A stretch of 20,450 bases of DNA, taken from positions 1 through 20,450 of the IMG/VR virus record IMGVR_UViG_3300025594_000071; one strand, given 5' to 3'. Shown piece after piece: positions 1-6,644 of the stretch. The DNA comes from a virus. A model generated the notes under the pieces. It did not search any database. It worked only from the letters and a program-made list of their open reading frames with translations, and was not told where the DNA came from. Position 1 is the first letter of the stretch. Each line of letters begins with the position of its first letter. The position numbers and the translations under genes are program-made.

Positions 1-1
1 A

Positions 2-1270
2 AGTACAAATTCGGGTTCCAACCTTTCATCAGACTTCATCGTGCAGACCGCATCATCAGGTACTCCAGCAGAACGTATGCGAATCGACAGCTCGGGCAAT
101 GTCGGGATTGGCACGAGTTCTCCGAGTTCTGCATTAGAAGTAGTGGGCGGAGGGTCACTAGGGTCTGGATTTACACAATCAAGAAGCGGGCACCCCACAT
201 TTGGCATTACCAATGGCGGAACTGATAGTGTTTATTTTTCCATAGCACCCGACGGTGGGTCTCAGCAAACATTTATGCAGGTGCGCGATGATAATACGGA
301 CGTAAACTCGATAGCATTCAGCACGTCTGGATCGGAGAGAGTAAGAATCAACAGCGCGGGAAATGTCGGGATTGGTACGACCTCTGCCACTGAGAAATTG
401 TATGTTAATTCAACAAGCGGCGATGCGCGAATAGGCATTAACGCACCTACTGGCAGTGATACCGAAATAAAGTTTTCAAATAATGGATCTGTTGAATACT
501 CTATTGGGCATGATGACAATACTGATAATTTTGTCATTGGTACAACAAACGTAGACAATCCAATATTGAGCGTTACTAAAGCTGGCAATGTCGGGATTGG
601 TACGAGTTCACCGGGAAATAAGTTTGTAGTCGCTGAAGGAACAAACCAGCATGGGGTAGAGATTGTACCCGGTTTCCTCAGCTACATCCAAGCCTACGAC
701 AGGGCTACCTCCGACTACGGTGATCTAAAAATAGATTCCAAATCAATTGCTTTTGGGACTAATAATGGCTCGGAGCGTATGCGAATCCAAGCAAACGGCG
801 TATTATTGGTTGGCACTACTACACAAGGAGGCGTTGATGGTTGGACCTTATATCCGGCTGGTTCTGGAGCAGCACCCCTGCAAGTGTTTAATAAGTCAAA
901 TACAAACTCGACTATTGCATTTAATTTTGAAGTTAATTCGTCTACTGTTGGTCAGATTACTTACCTTAGCACCGGGACTAACTATACATCAATATCTGAT
1001 GAACGACTCAAAGAAAATATCACTAACGCTGATGACGCGGGAAGTTTGGTGGATTCTATTCAGGTCCGCAAATTTAATTGGAAAGTTGATGGGTCCAGCC
1101 AAGACTACGGCGTGATTGCACAAGAGCTTGTTAAAGTTGCACCAGTAGCTGTTTCAGTGCCTGAAAACCCAGAAGACATGTTGGGTGTGGATTACGCAAA
1201 GCTTGTCCCAATGCTTATCAAAGAAGTTCAATCATTACGAGCGCGGGTTGCTGCGCTTGAATCAATTTAA
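2..1270 (+). CDS. Tail fibre/appendage protein with C-terminal Peptidase_S74 chaperone, 5' partial
   Basis: The frame is open to the left edge, so this is the 3' part of a longer gene; the GTG at 41 is only an internal candidate. Numbering from that GTG (409 residues), the protein has three GNVGIGT motifs (near residues 19, 107 and 182) and a weaker one near 252. Such motifs, often preceded by ERMRI or ERVRI, are typical of trimeric beta-structured phage fibres. The last ~90 residues are an S74 intramolecular chaperone: SDERLKENI starts at Ser319, followed by a YGVIAQEL block and a C-terminal helix with a heptad pattern. In this family the chaperone drives trimer folding and then cuts itself off just before that Ser-Asp. 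The product is therefore probably a receptor-binding fibre, at the cell-facing end of the virion. The S74 assignment is strong; the upstream half is unseen. Confidence 0.9.
   Translation, partial: STNSGSNLSSDFIVQTASSGTPAERMRIDSSGNVGIGTSSPSSALEVVGGGSLGSGFTQSRSGHPTFGITNGGTDSVYFSIAPDGGSQQTFMQVRDDNTDVNSIAFSTSGSERVRINSAGNVGIGTTSATEKLYVNSTSGDARIGINAPTGSDTEIKFSNNGSVEYSIGHDDNTDNFVIGTTNVDNPILSVTKAGNVGIGTSSPGNKFVVAEGTNQHGVEIVPGFLSYIQAYDRATSDYGDLKIDSKSIAFGTNNGSERMRIQANGVLLVGTTTQGGVDGWTLYPAGSGAAPLQVFNKSNTNSTIAFNFEVNSSTVGQITYLSTGTNYTSISDERLKENITNADDAGSLVDSIQVRKFNWKVDGSSQDYGVIAQELVKVAPVAVSVPENPEDMLGVDYAKLVPMLIKEVQSLRARVAALESI
95..609 (+). repeat. Three dispersed copies of the GNVGIGT-encoding repeat
   Basis: Near-identical stretches of about 26 bases lie at 95-120, 358-383 and 584-609 inside the fibre gene. 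All contain aatgtcgggattgg and are in the same reading frame, so they are coding repeats of the fibre shaft. Such repeats are plausible sites of recombination between fibre genes. Confidence 0.75.
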
Positions 1271-1284
1271 TTAAGGGAAACACT

Positions 1285-1620
1285 ATGACCACATTCAACT
1301 GGACAATCTCAACACTAGAATACGACGTGCAGCCCGCCGATATGGAAGGCTGCGTTGTAACAGCCCATTGGCGGTGTAGTGCAACAGACACAGTGGCCGA
1401 AGTGGCCTATAATGCCAGTAGCTACGGCACCTGCGGTTTCTCGTCTGACCCGTCGGCCCCGGGCTATATCGCCTACGCGGACCTGACGGAAGCAGATGTT
1501 TTGAGCTGGTGCTGGGAAGACGGCATCGACAAAGACGCTACGGAAGCCTCGTTGCAAGCTAATATCGACCTACAAATCAGCCCCGTAACGGCCAGTGGCA
1601 CACCGTGGGCTACCGCTTAA
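1285..1620 (+). CDS. Small fibre-associated phage protein, DUF7936-like
   Basis: 111 residues, starting 14 bases after the fibre stop behind an AAGGGA ribosome-binding site. It has the layout I associate with the DUF7936 family: N-terminal TFNWTIS strand, AHWRCSATD (residues ~28-36), SYGTCGF (~46-52), an acidic WCWEDGIDKDATE helix and a C-terminal PVTASGTPW. No catalytic residues, signal peptide or membrane segment are visible. Proteins of this type are often found next to tail fibre genes, which fits here and suggests a role in fibre assembly or decoration; that role is inferred from position only. The family name is from memory; the reading frame is clear. Confidence 0.8.
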   Translation: MTTFNWTISTLEYDVQPADMEGCVVTAHWRCSATDTVAEVAYNASSYGTCGFSSDPSAPGYIAYADLTEADVLSWCWEDGIDKDATEASLQANIDLQISPVTASGTPWATA

Positions 1621-1648
1621 CTAACCCCTAAAACGAGAGGAGATCAAC

Positions 1649-1867
1649 ATGTCCGAGAAAAAAACAAAGACTATTGCGATCAACGGCACTGAGTACACCG
1701 AAGACCAACTGACCGATCAGCAAAAGGTTATCATTAACCATGTTGGCGATCTTGATCGAAAGATCAATTCTACCCAGTTTAATCTGGACCAGTTAATGGT
1801 AGGCAAGCAGGCGTTTGTCGATATGCTTACCAAGTCTTTAGAAGAACCAATCGACGATAACGAGTGA
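1649..1867 (+). CDS. Small coiled-coil phage protein, DUF6447-like
   Basis: 72 residues with a strong GAGAGGAG ribosome-binding site upstream. It opens with a charged KKTK stretch, then INGTEYTEDQLTDQQK (residues ~11-26), then a long helix with heptad hydrophobics to about residue 64. The INGxEYxxxDL opening followed by one or two helices resembles the DUF6447 family of small phage proteins, whose function is unknown to me. It lies 28 bases after the preceding fibre-associated gene and is probably co-transcribed with it. There is no membrane segment or metal site. Resemblance is by eye; function is not assigned. Confidence 0.75.
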   Translation: MSEKKTKTIAINGTEYTEDQLTDQQKVIINHVGDLDRKINSTQFNLDQLMVGKQAFVDMLTKSLEEPIDDNE

Positions 1868-1877
1868 TAAAGTTCTT

Positions 1878-1912
1878 GCCGCACGAGTTGCGGCGCGACT
1901 TATACCGCAACT
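1878..1912 (+). promoter_or_regulatory. Two overlapping, mutually exclusive hairpins before the small membrane protein genes
   Basis: In the 56-base gap 1868-1923, GCCGCA (1878-1883) pairs with TGCGGC (1889-1894) around a 5-base loop. AGTTGCGG (1886-1893) pairs perfectly with CCGCAACT (1905-1912) around an 11-base loop. The two stems share 1889-1893, so only one can form at a time. The second ends next to the AGGAG ribosome-binding site of the gene at 1924. No T-run follows, so neither looks like a complete intrinsic terminator. A regulatory role is inferred. Confidence 0.4.
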
Positions 1913-1923
1913 AGGAGAACACC

Positions 1924-2085
1924 ATGGAACCTTTTTCAACAATTTACATCTTGGCTACATCTGTAGTGACGATCTGTTCGATCGTCGCCAACTACACTGA
2001 CACACCCAAAGATGACGCCATCGTAGCCAAAGCCTATAAGGTAATGGAAACATTCGCATTCTTGCGAAATAAAGCAAAAGACTAA
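1924..2085 (+). CDS. Small single-span membrane protein, lysis candidate
   Basis: A 53-residue ORF with an AGGAG ribosome-binding site 6 bases before the ATG. Residues ~6-22 (IYILATSVVTICSIVAN) form one hydrophobic segment. A conserved-looking TDTPKDDAIVAKAYKVME helix and a basic tail follow. It is followed 15 bases downstream by another small membrane protein and then by a peptidase gene, so a holin or lysis-accessory role is reasonable. No lipobox or second membrane span is visible. It is too small for family recognition, and the lysis role rests on neighbours. Confidence 0.7.
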   Translation: MEPFSTIYILATSVVTICSIVANYTDTPKDDAIVAKAYKVMETFAFLRNKAKD

Positions 2086-2100
2086 AATGTAGGAGATACG

Positions 2101-2334
2101 ATGGACATGGGCTTATTGTGGAGTGGGGTGCTTACCGTCATTCTAGGAGTGATAAGCTGGGCACTGCGCAGTTTCCTAGCCGAGATGCAGCGAATCCAGA
2201 TCCTACTCAACAGAACCCGAGAAGAGATGGCGCGCGAGTATGTCACTAAAGCTGAGGTTAACACCGACATAGACAGGGTGCTGGATCGTCTGGATCGATT
2301 AGACGAGAAGCTAGATCGCCTCATGGCCCGATAA
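2101..2334 (+). CDS. Membrane-anchored coiled-coil protein, spanin or holin-like
   Basis: 77 residues, preceded by TAGGAGATACG. Residues ~4-26 form one membrane span (LLWSGVLTVILGVISWAL). They are followed by a charged helix and a strict heptad leucine/aspartate run near the C terminus (IDRVLDRLDRLDEKLDRL, ~56-74). A short N-terminal anchor plus a coiled coil matches the general plan of inner-membrane spanins and of some small phage holin-associated proteins; no outer-membrane lipoprotein partner is visible nearby. ATG 2107 is an alternative start. The stop overlaps the next ATG by one base (TAATG), suggesting translational coupling. The exact role is not settled by sequence. Confidence 0.75.
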   Translation: MDMGLLWSGVLTVILGVISWALRSFLAEMQRIQILLNRTREEMAREYVTKAEVNTDIDRVLDRLDRLDEKLDRLMAR

Positions 2335-2495
2335 TGGGGGACGTTAGCATACTTGAAATAATTCCAGCAATTTGGCCCATCGCAGTGGGCTTTGTTGGTT
2401 TGATTTTCTGGCTGGCGAAGAGCTACGCGGACATCGAGACTCTTAAAGAGAAAGTAAAAGTCCTCTACGACCTGTACAATAAAGACAAGAAGTAA
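2334..2495 (+). CDS. Small membrane protein with short coiled coil, holin candidate
   Basis: A 53-residue ORF whose ATG overlaps the previous stop (TAATG). One hydrophobic stretch at residues ~8-28 (EIIPAIWPIAVGFVGLIFWL) is followed by AKSYADIETLKEKVKVLYDLYNKDKK, a short amphipathic, highly charged helix. The single span, small size and lysine-rich tail are typical of type III holins and of uncharacterised phage membrane proteins. It sits 16 bases before a probable cell-wall peptidase gene. With its two upstream neighbours it makes a run of three small membrane proteins. Which of them, if any, is the holin cannot be decided here. Confidence 0.7.
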   Translation: MGDVSILEIIPAIWPIAVGFVGLIFWLAKSYADIETLKEKVKVLYDLYNKDKK

Positions 2496-2511
2496 GCAAT
2501 CTGGAGTTGAT

Positions 2512-2967
2512 ATGAGTTTAAAGCGCGACGAATGGCCAGCTAAAGCGATTGGATTTATGGCTGATGAAGTTATCGAGATGGCTCAAGAGATCCGTAAGAT
2601 CTGCAATACCGCGATGGTGCCAAGCCCTGACCCGGAAGCCCATGTGCGTTTCACCGGTGGATCTAGTCTCCATTGTGTCGGCGCTGACGGCGGACTCAAA
2701 TCGCAGGCCACAGATCTGTTCCTGCTCGACAATTCAGCATCCGCAAGGGTCTGGGCAGCAGTTCAATCTGTCGCAGGCGTTGGTGGCTTTGGTATGTATT
2801 TTGACACGCATCTTGGTGGCGAGAAACAGGTGCTAATCCACGTTGATACTCGTACCGAACGGTTACTGTGGCTGTGCCCAGATGAGCCTAAGCGCAGATA
2901 CGTTTATTACAATAACAACCCAGTTTATTTCCTGAATCTGTTATCTAAAGAGCTGGCCAAGCTATGA
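2512..2967 (+). CDS. Putative M15-like zinc peptidase, candidate endolysin
   Basis: 151 residues, starting after a CTGGAG ribosome-binding site. I see an H...D...H arrangement like that of M15 D-Ala-D-Ala/L-Ala-D-Glu peptidases: SLHCVGADG with His54, then SQATDL with Asp68, then IHVDTR with His110 and Asp112, and Trp120 shortly after. In M15 enzymes the two His and the Asp bind zinc and the enzyme cuts the peptide stem of peptidoglycan. Length fits small single-domain phage endolysins; there is no signal peptide, so it would need a holin, consistent with the three small membrane proteins just upstream. The spacing between His54 and Asp68 is longer than in textbook members, so this remains a motif-level call. 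Alternative: a non-catalytic M15-fold virion protein. Confidence 0.55.
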   Translation: MSLKRDEWPAKAIGFMADEVIEMAQEIRKICNTAMVPSPDPEAHVRFTGGSSLHCVGADGGLKSQATDLFLLDNSASARVWAAVQSVAGVGGFGMYFDTHLGGEKQVLIHVDTRTERLLWLCPDEPKRRYVYYNNNPVYFLNLLSKELAKL

Positions 2968-3025
2968 TACTGACCGGCCTTGAGGCGTTTGTCGACGGCC
3001 CCCACTTTGAATTGCGAGGATGCTG

Positions 3026-3235
3026 ATGAAAACCTTAGTAACTGCACGAGACGTTGACTCCGGTGTCGAACCGACCCACACGATAGAAGTTATCTGTGCG
3101 AACTGCGAATACGACCTAGATGAATCTGAGATATCAGCCGATACTTGTGCTGATTGCGGGCAACCGCTTAATTTAAAGCAGAGTGTGACCCTCGCGATTA
3201 CCTCTCTCCCGCCAATATTTGGCGACGCTACGTAG
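3026..3235 (+). CDS. Small zinc-ribbon protein
   Basis: 69 residues from ATG 3026. I prefer this over the in-frame ATG at 3020 because GAGGA (3016-3020) sits 5 bases before 3026 and would overlap the upstream ATG. Two CxxC pairs, Cys24/Cys27 (CANC) and Cys41/Cys44 (CADC), are separated by 13 acidic residues, the layout of a zinc ribbon. An N-terminal strand-rich part and a Pro-rich tail flank it. It starts at the end of a 20-codon mini-ORF (2964-3026) that overlaps the peptidase stop. Phage zinc ribbons of this size can bind nucleic acid or protein; no specific role can be assigned. Confidence 0.7.
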   Translation: MKTLVTARDVDSGVEPTHTIEVICANCEYDLDESEISADTCADCGQPLNLKQSVTLAITSLPPIFGDAT

Positions 3236-3243
3236 GTGCCCAC

Positions 3244-5100
3244 ATGCCTCTTCAAAAGATACTATTTAAACCCGGTGTAAACCGGGAACGTACCAGCTAC
3301 TCCAACGAAGGTGGTTGGTATGAATGTGACAAAGTTCGGTTTCGTCAAGGCTTACCAGAGAAAATTGGTGGTTGGGAGCGTATATCGAGCACTACCTACC
3401 TAGGCGTATGTCGGTCTTTGTGGAATTGGGTTACGTTAGGTAGCATTAACTTACTCGGTGTGGGTACCAACCTAAAGTTTTACTTAGAAGAGGGTGGCGG
3501 CTACAACGACATTACACCGCTACGCGCCACTACCGCTGCGGGGGATGTAACCTTTGCGGCTACAAATGGTAGCGCGGTACTGACTATATCCGATGTTGGA
3601 CATGGAGCTACCGCAGGAGATTTTGTTACTTTCAGTGGCGCAGTGTCTCTCGGGGGTAACATTACCGCAGATGTGCTCAACCAAGAATATCAAGTTGATG
3701 CGCTAATCGACTCCAGCAGCTACACAATAGTAGCGGTAGCTACTGCGAACGGGTCTGACGTAGGCAACGGTGGGAGTTCAACAGTAGGCGCGTACCAAAT
3801 CCATGTCGGTGCTGCATACGCAATCCCACTTTCTGGTTGGGGCGCGGGTACTTGGGGCGGCGGCGTTTGGGGTACGGGACTGGTATCAACAGAGAGTATC
3901 CGCCTGTGGAGCCAAGCTAACTTTGGTGAGGATCTAATCTTTGGCCCTCGTGGTGGTGCCATGTATTATTGGGACGCGACGGCAGGTACAGGATCTCGCG
4001 CGACGCTTCTAACAGGTTCAGGCATCCCGACAAGCCAGAACTTAATCGAGATCTCTGACATCAGTCGTTTTGTGTTTGCTTTCGGTGCGAATGAGCTTTC
4101 TTCTGCCACCCTAAACCCAATGCTTGTGCGCTGGTCGGACCAAGAAGATCCTACAAACTGGACCCCCGCAGCGACAAACCAAGCAGGTAGTATAGTTTTA
4201 TCGCGGGGCACGATGATCGTGGCCGCCAAACAGTCGCGCCAAGAGATCCTTGTTTGGACTGATTCTGCCGTATACTCCTTACAGTACGTAGGAGCACCTG
4301 TTGTTTGGGGCGCACAATTAGTAGGAGAGAACATATCCATAGCGAGCCAGAACGCTGTAGCCTATGCCAACGGTATCGCATACTGGATGGGTAAAGATAA
4401 GTTCTACAAGTACGATGGGCGTACACAACCACTACCTTGTGACTTGCGTAGACACATATTCTCTGACTTTAACGTACAGCAATACGACCAAGTATTTGCG
4501 GGTACCAACGAGTCTTTCCACGAGGTTTGGTGGTTCTACTGTGCCACAAACCAGACCGATATTGGTAAGTATGTAGTCTATAACTACCTCGAAAATACAT
4601 GGTATTATGGCACTATGTCTCGTACAGCGTGGCTAGATTCTGGGCTGCGTAACTTCCCGCTTGCTGCTACCTATAGTAATAATCTGGTTAATCAGGAGTC
4701 AGGAACTGACGATAACGAAACGGCTACTACGCTACCGATTGCCGCGTCAATATCCTCATCGCAGTTTGACTTAGGCGATGGGCATCAGTTCTCGTTTGTA
4801 TGGCGTATACTGCCCGACGTTACGTTCGTAGGTTCTACGGCGGCGGCTCCCGCAGCTACCATGACTTTGCTCCCGTTAGCGAACTCAGGATCAGGGTATA
4901 ACGACCCGCTATCGCAGGGGGGTAGTAGTTCTGGCACCGTAACACGTAGTACTGTGTTACCGATAGAACAGTACACAGGGCAGTTGAACACGCGTGTACG
5001 TGGTAGGCAGCTTGCAGTCAAGATCGAGTCTACTGGGCTGGGCGTTACATGGCAGTTCGGCACACCTCGCATAGATATGCGACCGGATGGGAGACGGTAA
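3244..5100 (+). CDS. Neck/tail structural protein, beta-propeller-like, possible P22 gp10 analogue
   Basis: 618 residues, starting 8 bases after the zinc-ribbon stop. The N terminus (FKPGVNRERTSYSNEGGWYECDKVRFRQGLPEKIGGW split over residues ~8-44) and the C terminus (VTWQFGTPRIDMRPDGRR, last 18 residues) look like highly conserved ends of a structural family I associate with marine podovirus-type contigs. The interior is almost wholly beta: an Ig-like insert at ~85-185, a Trp/Gly-rich block (GWGAGTWGGGVWGTG, from ~198), and repeated blade-like strands such as AVYSLQYVG and WWFYCATN. A propeller-like head-to-tail protein comparable to P22 gp10 (DNA stabilisation) would fit the length, the fold pattern and the position before a fibre gene. 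This is inference; no P22-specific motif is evident. Confidence 0.75.
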   Translation: MPLQKILFKPGVNRERTSYSNEGGWYECDKVRFRQGLPEKIGGWERISSTTYLGVCRSLWNWVTLGSINLLGVGTNLKFYLEEGGGYNDITPLRATTAAGDVTFAATNGSAVLTISDVGHGATAGDFVTFSGAVSLGGNITADVLNQEYQVDALIDSSSYTIVAVATANGSDVGNGGSSTVGAYQIHVGAAYAIPLSGWGAGTWGGGVWGTGLVSTESIRLWSQANFGEDLIFGPRGGAMYYWDATAGTGSRATLLTGSGIPTSQNLIEISDISRFVFAFGANELSSATLNPMLVRWSDQEDPTNWTPAATNQAGSIVLSRGTMIVAAKQSRQEILVWTDSAVYSLQYVGAPVVWGAQLVGENISIASQNAVAYANGIAYWMGKDKFYKYDGRTQPLPCDLRRHIFSDFNVQQYDQVFAGTNESFHEVWWFYCATNQTDIGKYVVYNYLENTWYYGTMSRTAWLDSGLRNFPLAATYSNNLVNQESGTDDNETATTLPIAASISSSQFDLGDGHQFSFVWRILPDVTFVGSTAAAPAATMTLLPLANSGSGYNDPLSQGGSSSGTVTRSTVLPIEQYTGQLNTRVRGRQLAVKIESTGLGVTWQFGTPRIDMRPDGRR

Positions 5101-6233
5101 TGGCTTTAATTATTACTTCTGAAGAAGAGCTTAACCAGCTCGCACCGCCAGCATTACCGCTGGCTACAGAACAGTACAGTCGCCAATACCAAGACCAACT
5201 TAACAATGTTTTGCGTCTGTATTTTAACCGTATCACCGCCCTACAGCAGCAGTTAAGCTGGGGGCAGAGCGTTGACTATATAGATTTTTCGCTCACCACT
5301 GCGGCCCCCCATAAAACAGGGCGGGTAGACTGGGATCAAGATGATGCAACTCTTGAAATCGACATGGATTACGGGGTTGTACAACAGGTAGGGCAGGAGA
5401 CTTTCGTTCGGGTGCAAAACGAAACTGGGGTAACTATCCCTAACGGCACAGTTGTCGGTTCCGTTGATGCTTCCGATGACGCGCTAATAGTAACCCCATA
5501 TATCGCCGACGGATCTCGGGATACCCTCTCTGTTTTGGGGGTTGTGACCCATGATTTACCCGACGCAGGTACAAAAGGGTACTGTACTACTTTGGGGTTC
5601 GTGCGTGAGGTAGATACAAGCGCGTTCAGTCTGGGGGATGTCATTTATGCTTCACCTAGCACTGCCGGAGCTTTCACTAACGTCAAACCCACGGCACCCG
5701 CTAATGTCGTACCGATCGCGCAAGTGATTAAAGTAGGCTCTACTGACGGTATTATATTCGTTCGCCCCATCATCGAGCAACAAGAGTACTACGGCACATT
5801 CGTCCAAACCATAAGCTACACCCCTGCGGTAATAAACACTGCGTACGCAATTCCGTTTGACACCACTTCAATTGCCACCGGTTTCTCTATAGGTACCCCG
5901 ACGTCTCGCATCGTCTCCGCTAATTCTGGGCTATATAGCGTGTCGGCCACATTGCAGTATATTAGCTCTAATGCGGCCAACAAGACTGTCTACTCATGGA
6001 TCCGTAAGAATGGTACAGATATCGCCGACTCGTGCCGCATTATTGGCATCACGGGTAACGGCTCTTATCGCTCGGTGGTTGTCCACGAGTCAGTGTCTTT
6101 AGATCCCGGAGAATACGTAGAGATCATGTTTGCGGTAACAGACCTCAGCGTTACCCTCGTTGCCGTTGCACCAACTGCATTTGCCCCCGGCGCTCCCGGC
6201 ACTAACTTGGTAATTGAGCAGGTACAGCAGTAG
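5100..6233 (+). CDS. Tail fibre/receptor-binding protein with C1q/TNF-like C-terminal domain
   Basis: 377 residues from ATG 5100, whose A is the last base of the previous stop (TAATG) and which follows GGGAGAC. An in-frame ATG at 5049 would overlap the previous gene by 52 bases and is less likely. Residues ~12-55 form a helical attachment region (APPALPLATEQYSRQYQDQL, then a Leu/Phe heptad). Residues ~98-222 are a beta domain common in phage fibres (GQETFVRVQNETG, TIPNGTVV, DTSAFSLGDVIY). Residues ~234-377 look like a C1q/TNF jelly roll: GLYSVSATLQY, YSWIRKNGTDI, SVSLDPGEYVEIMF. Such jelly rolls commonly bind receptors or glycans as trimers. With the S74 fibre upstream this phage has at least two candidate receptor-binding proteins. 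Confidence 0.8.
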   Translation: MALIITSEEELNQLAPPALPLATEQYSRQYQDQLNNVLRLYFNRITALQQQLSWGQSVDYIDFSLTTAAPHKTGRVDWDQDDATLEIDMDYGVVQQVGQETFVRVQNETGVTIPNGTVVGSVDASDDALIVTPYIADGSRDTLSVLGVVTHDLPDAGTKGYCTTLGFVREVDTSAFSLGDVIYASPSTAGAFTNVKPTAPANVVPIAQVIKVGSTDGIIFVRPIIEQQEYYGTFVQTISYTPAVINTAYAIPFDTTSIATGFSIGTPTSRIVSANSGLYSVSATLQYISSNAANKTVYSWIRKNGTDIADSCRIIGITGNGSYRSVVVHESVSLDPGEYVEIMFAVTDLSVTLVAVAPTAFAPGAPGTNLVIEQVQQ

Positions 6234-6248
6234 CCTACCATCTAACCG

Positions 6249-6260
6249 CTAACTAGTTAG
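6249..6260. promoter_or_regulatory. 12-bp perfect palindrome, possible operator
   Basis: CTAACTAGTTAG is a perfect dyad in the 93-base gap before the acyl carrier protein gene, 9 bases before the candidate -35 hexamer. A perfect 12-base dyad is expected by chance at about one in 4096 positions. A dimeric regulator could bind it, but no regulator gene is visible in the window. Confidence 0.35.
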
Positions 6261-6269
6261 GGTGCGAAG

Positions 6270-6297
6270 TTGCTCCTGCTAACGTTTTGTTTATACT
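6270..6297 (+). promoter_or_regulatory. Candidate sigma-70-type promoter for the ACP-ketosynthase genes
   Basis: TTGCTC (6270-6275), a 16-base spacer and TATACT (6292-6297) match the -35/-10 plan (3 of 6 and 5 of 6 consensus bases). Transcription would start near 6304, about 23 bases before the ACP start codon. This is the longest gap in the window and the best promoter candidate I found. The phage might instead use its own late promoters, whose consensus I cannot define here. Confidence 0.45.
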
Positions 6298-6320
6298 AGA
6301 AAGTCCCTATTAGCAGGCGC
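6272..6320 (+). promoter_or_regulatory. Long-loop inverted repeat covering the ACP ribosome-binding site
   Basis: 6272-6282 pairs with 6310-6320 in 10 of 11 positions (core CCTGCTAA with TTAGCAGG, one T/C mismatch), with a 27-base loop that contains the candidate -10 TATACT. The right arm includes AGG at 6315-6317, the only Shine-Dalgarno-like sequence before the ATG at 6327. A read-through transcript could hide this site in the stem; a transcript starting near 6304 would lack the left arm. Confidence 0.45.
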
Positions 6321-6326
6321 GACAAC

Positions 6327-6644
6327 ATGACTAAATTGTTTGATTTCCTTGAAGTATTTAACGCCGTATCAGCGGCGCAGAAAGCAGTAACGGCAGATTA
6401 TATTGTGGCCGAATCCCTTGATGTACCTATAACTGAAGACGCGACAAACCTCGACAGCCTAGATGTCACATTGATCTTCTTCGTACTAGGCGAAGCCTAT
6501 GGTATTCCCGGAGGCGAGGAGATGGATGCGCTTTGGCCGATTAGCTCAATTGGTGCGCTGAATACCTTCTTGCAAGAGTACAAAACTAAAGACCCTGAGA
6601 GCGAATACGACAATGTTAAAGCCTTAGTTAAGGACTTATCATGA
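6327..6644 (+). CDS. Acyl carrier protein
   Basis: 105 residues. The key motif is NLDSLDVTLIFFVLGEAYGI (residues 41-60), matching the ACP helix-II signature in which the Ser of DSL (here Ser44) receives 4'-phosphopantetheine. An N-terminal helix and an acidic overall composition also fit, and the hydrophobic/acidic spacing after DSL resembles typical carrier proteins. The protein is longer than housekeeping ACP (about 78 residues), with a charged C-terminal extension (TKDPESEYDNVKALVKDLS). It would need a host holo-ACP synthase, as no phosphopantetheinyl transferase is visible. Its ATGA stop/start overlap with a ketosynthase gene strongly supports the call: the pair could carry and elongate an acyl chain. 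The cargo is unknown. Confidence 0.85.
   Translation: MTKLFDFLEVFNAVSAAQKAVTADYIVAESLDVPITEDATNLDSLDVTLIFFVLGEAYGIPGGEEMDALWPISSIGALNTFLQEYKTKDPESEYDNVKALVKDLS

Noticed and set aside
747-1115. + strand 122-residue ORF in another frame of the fibre gene
   Set aside because: It is nested in the well-supported S74 fibre frame and has no recognisable domain.
1878-1894. Intrinsic terminator after the DUF6447-like gene
   Set aside because: The stem is short and not followed by a T-run; the genes on both sides look co-transcribed.
5049-5099. Upstream start for the C1q-like fibre protein
   Set aside because: It would overlap the conserved end of the previous gene by 52 bases; ATG 5100 has a good ribosome-binding site and the usual TAATG coupling.
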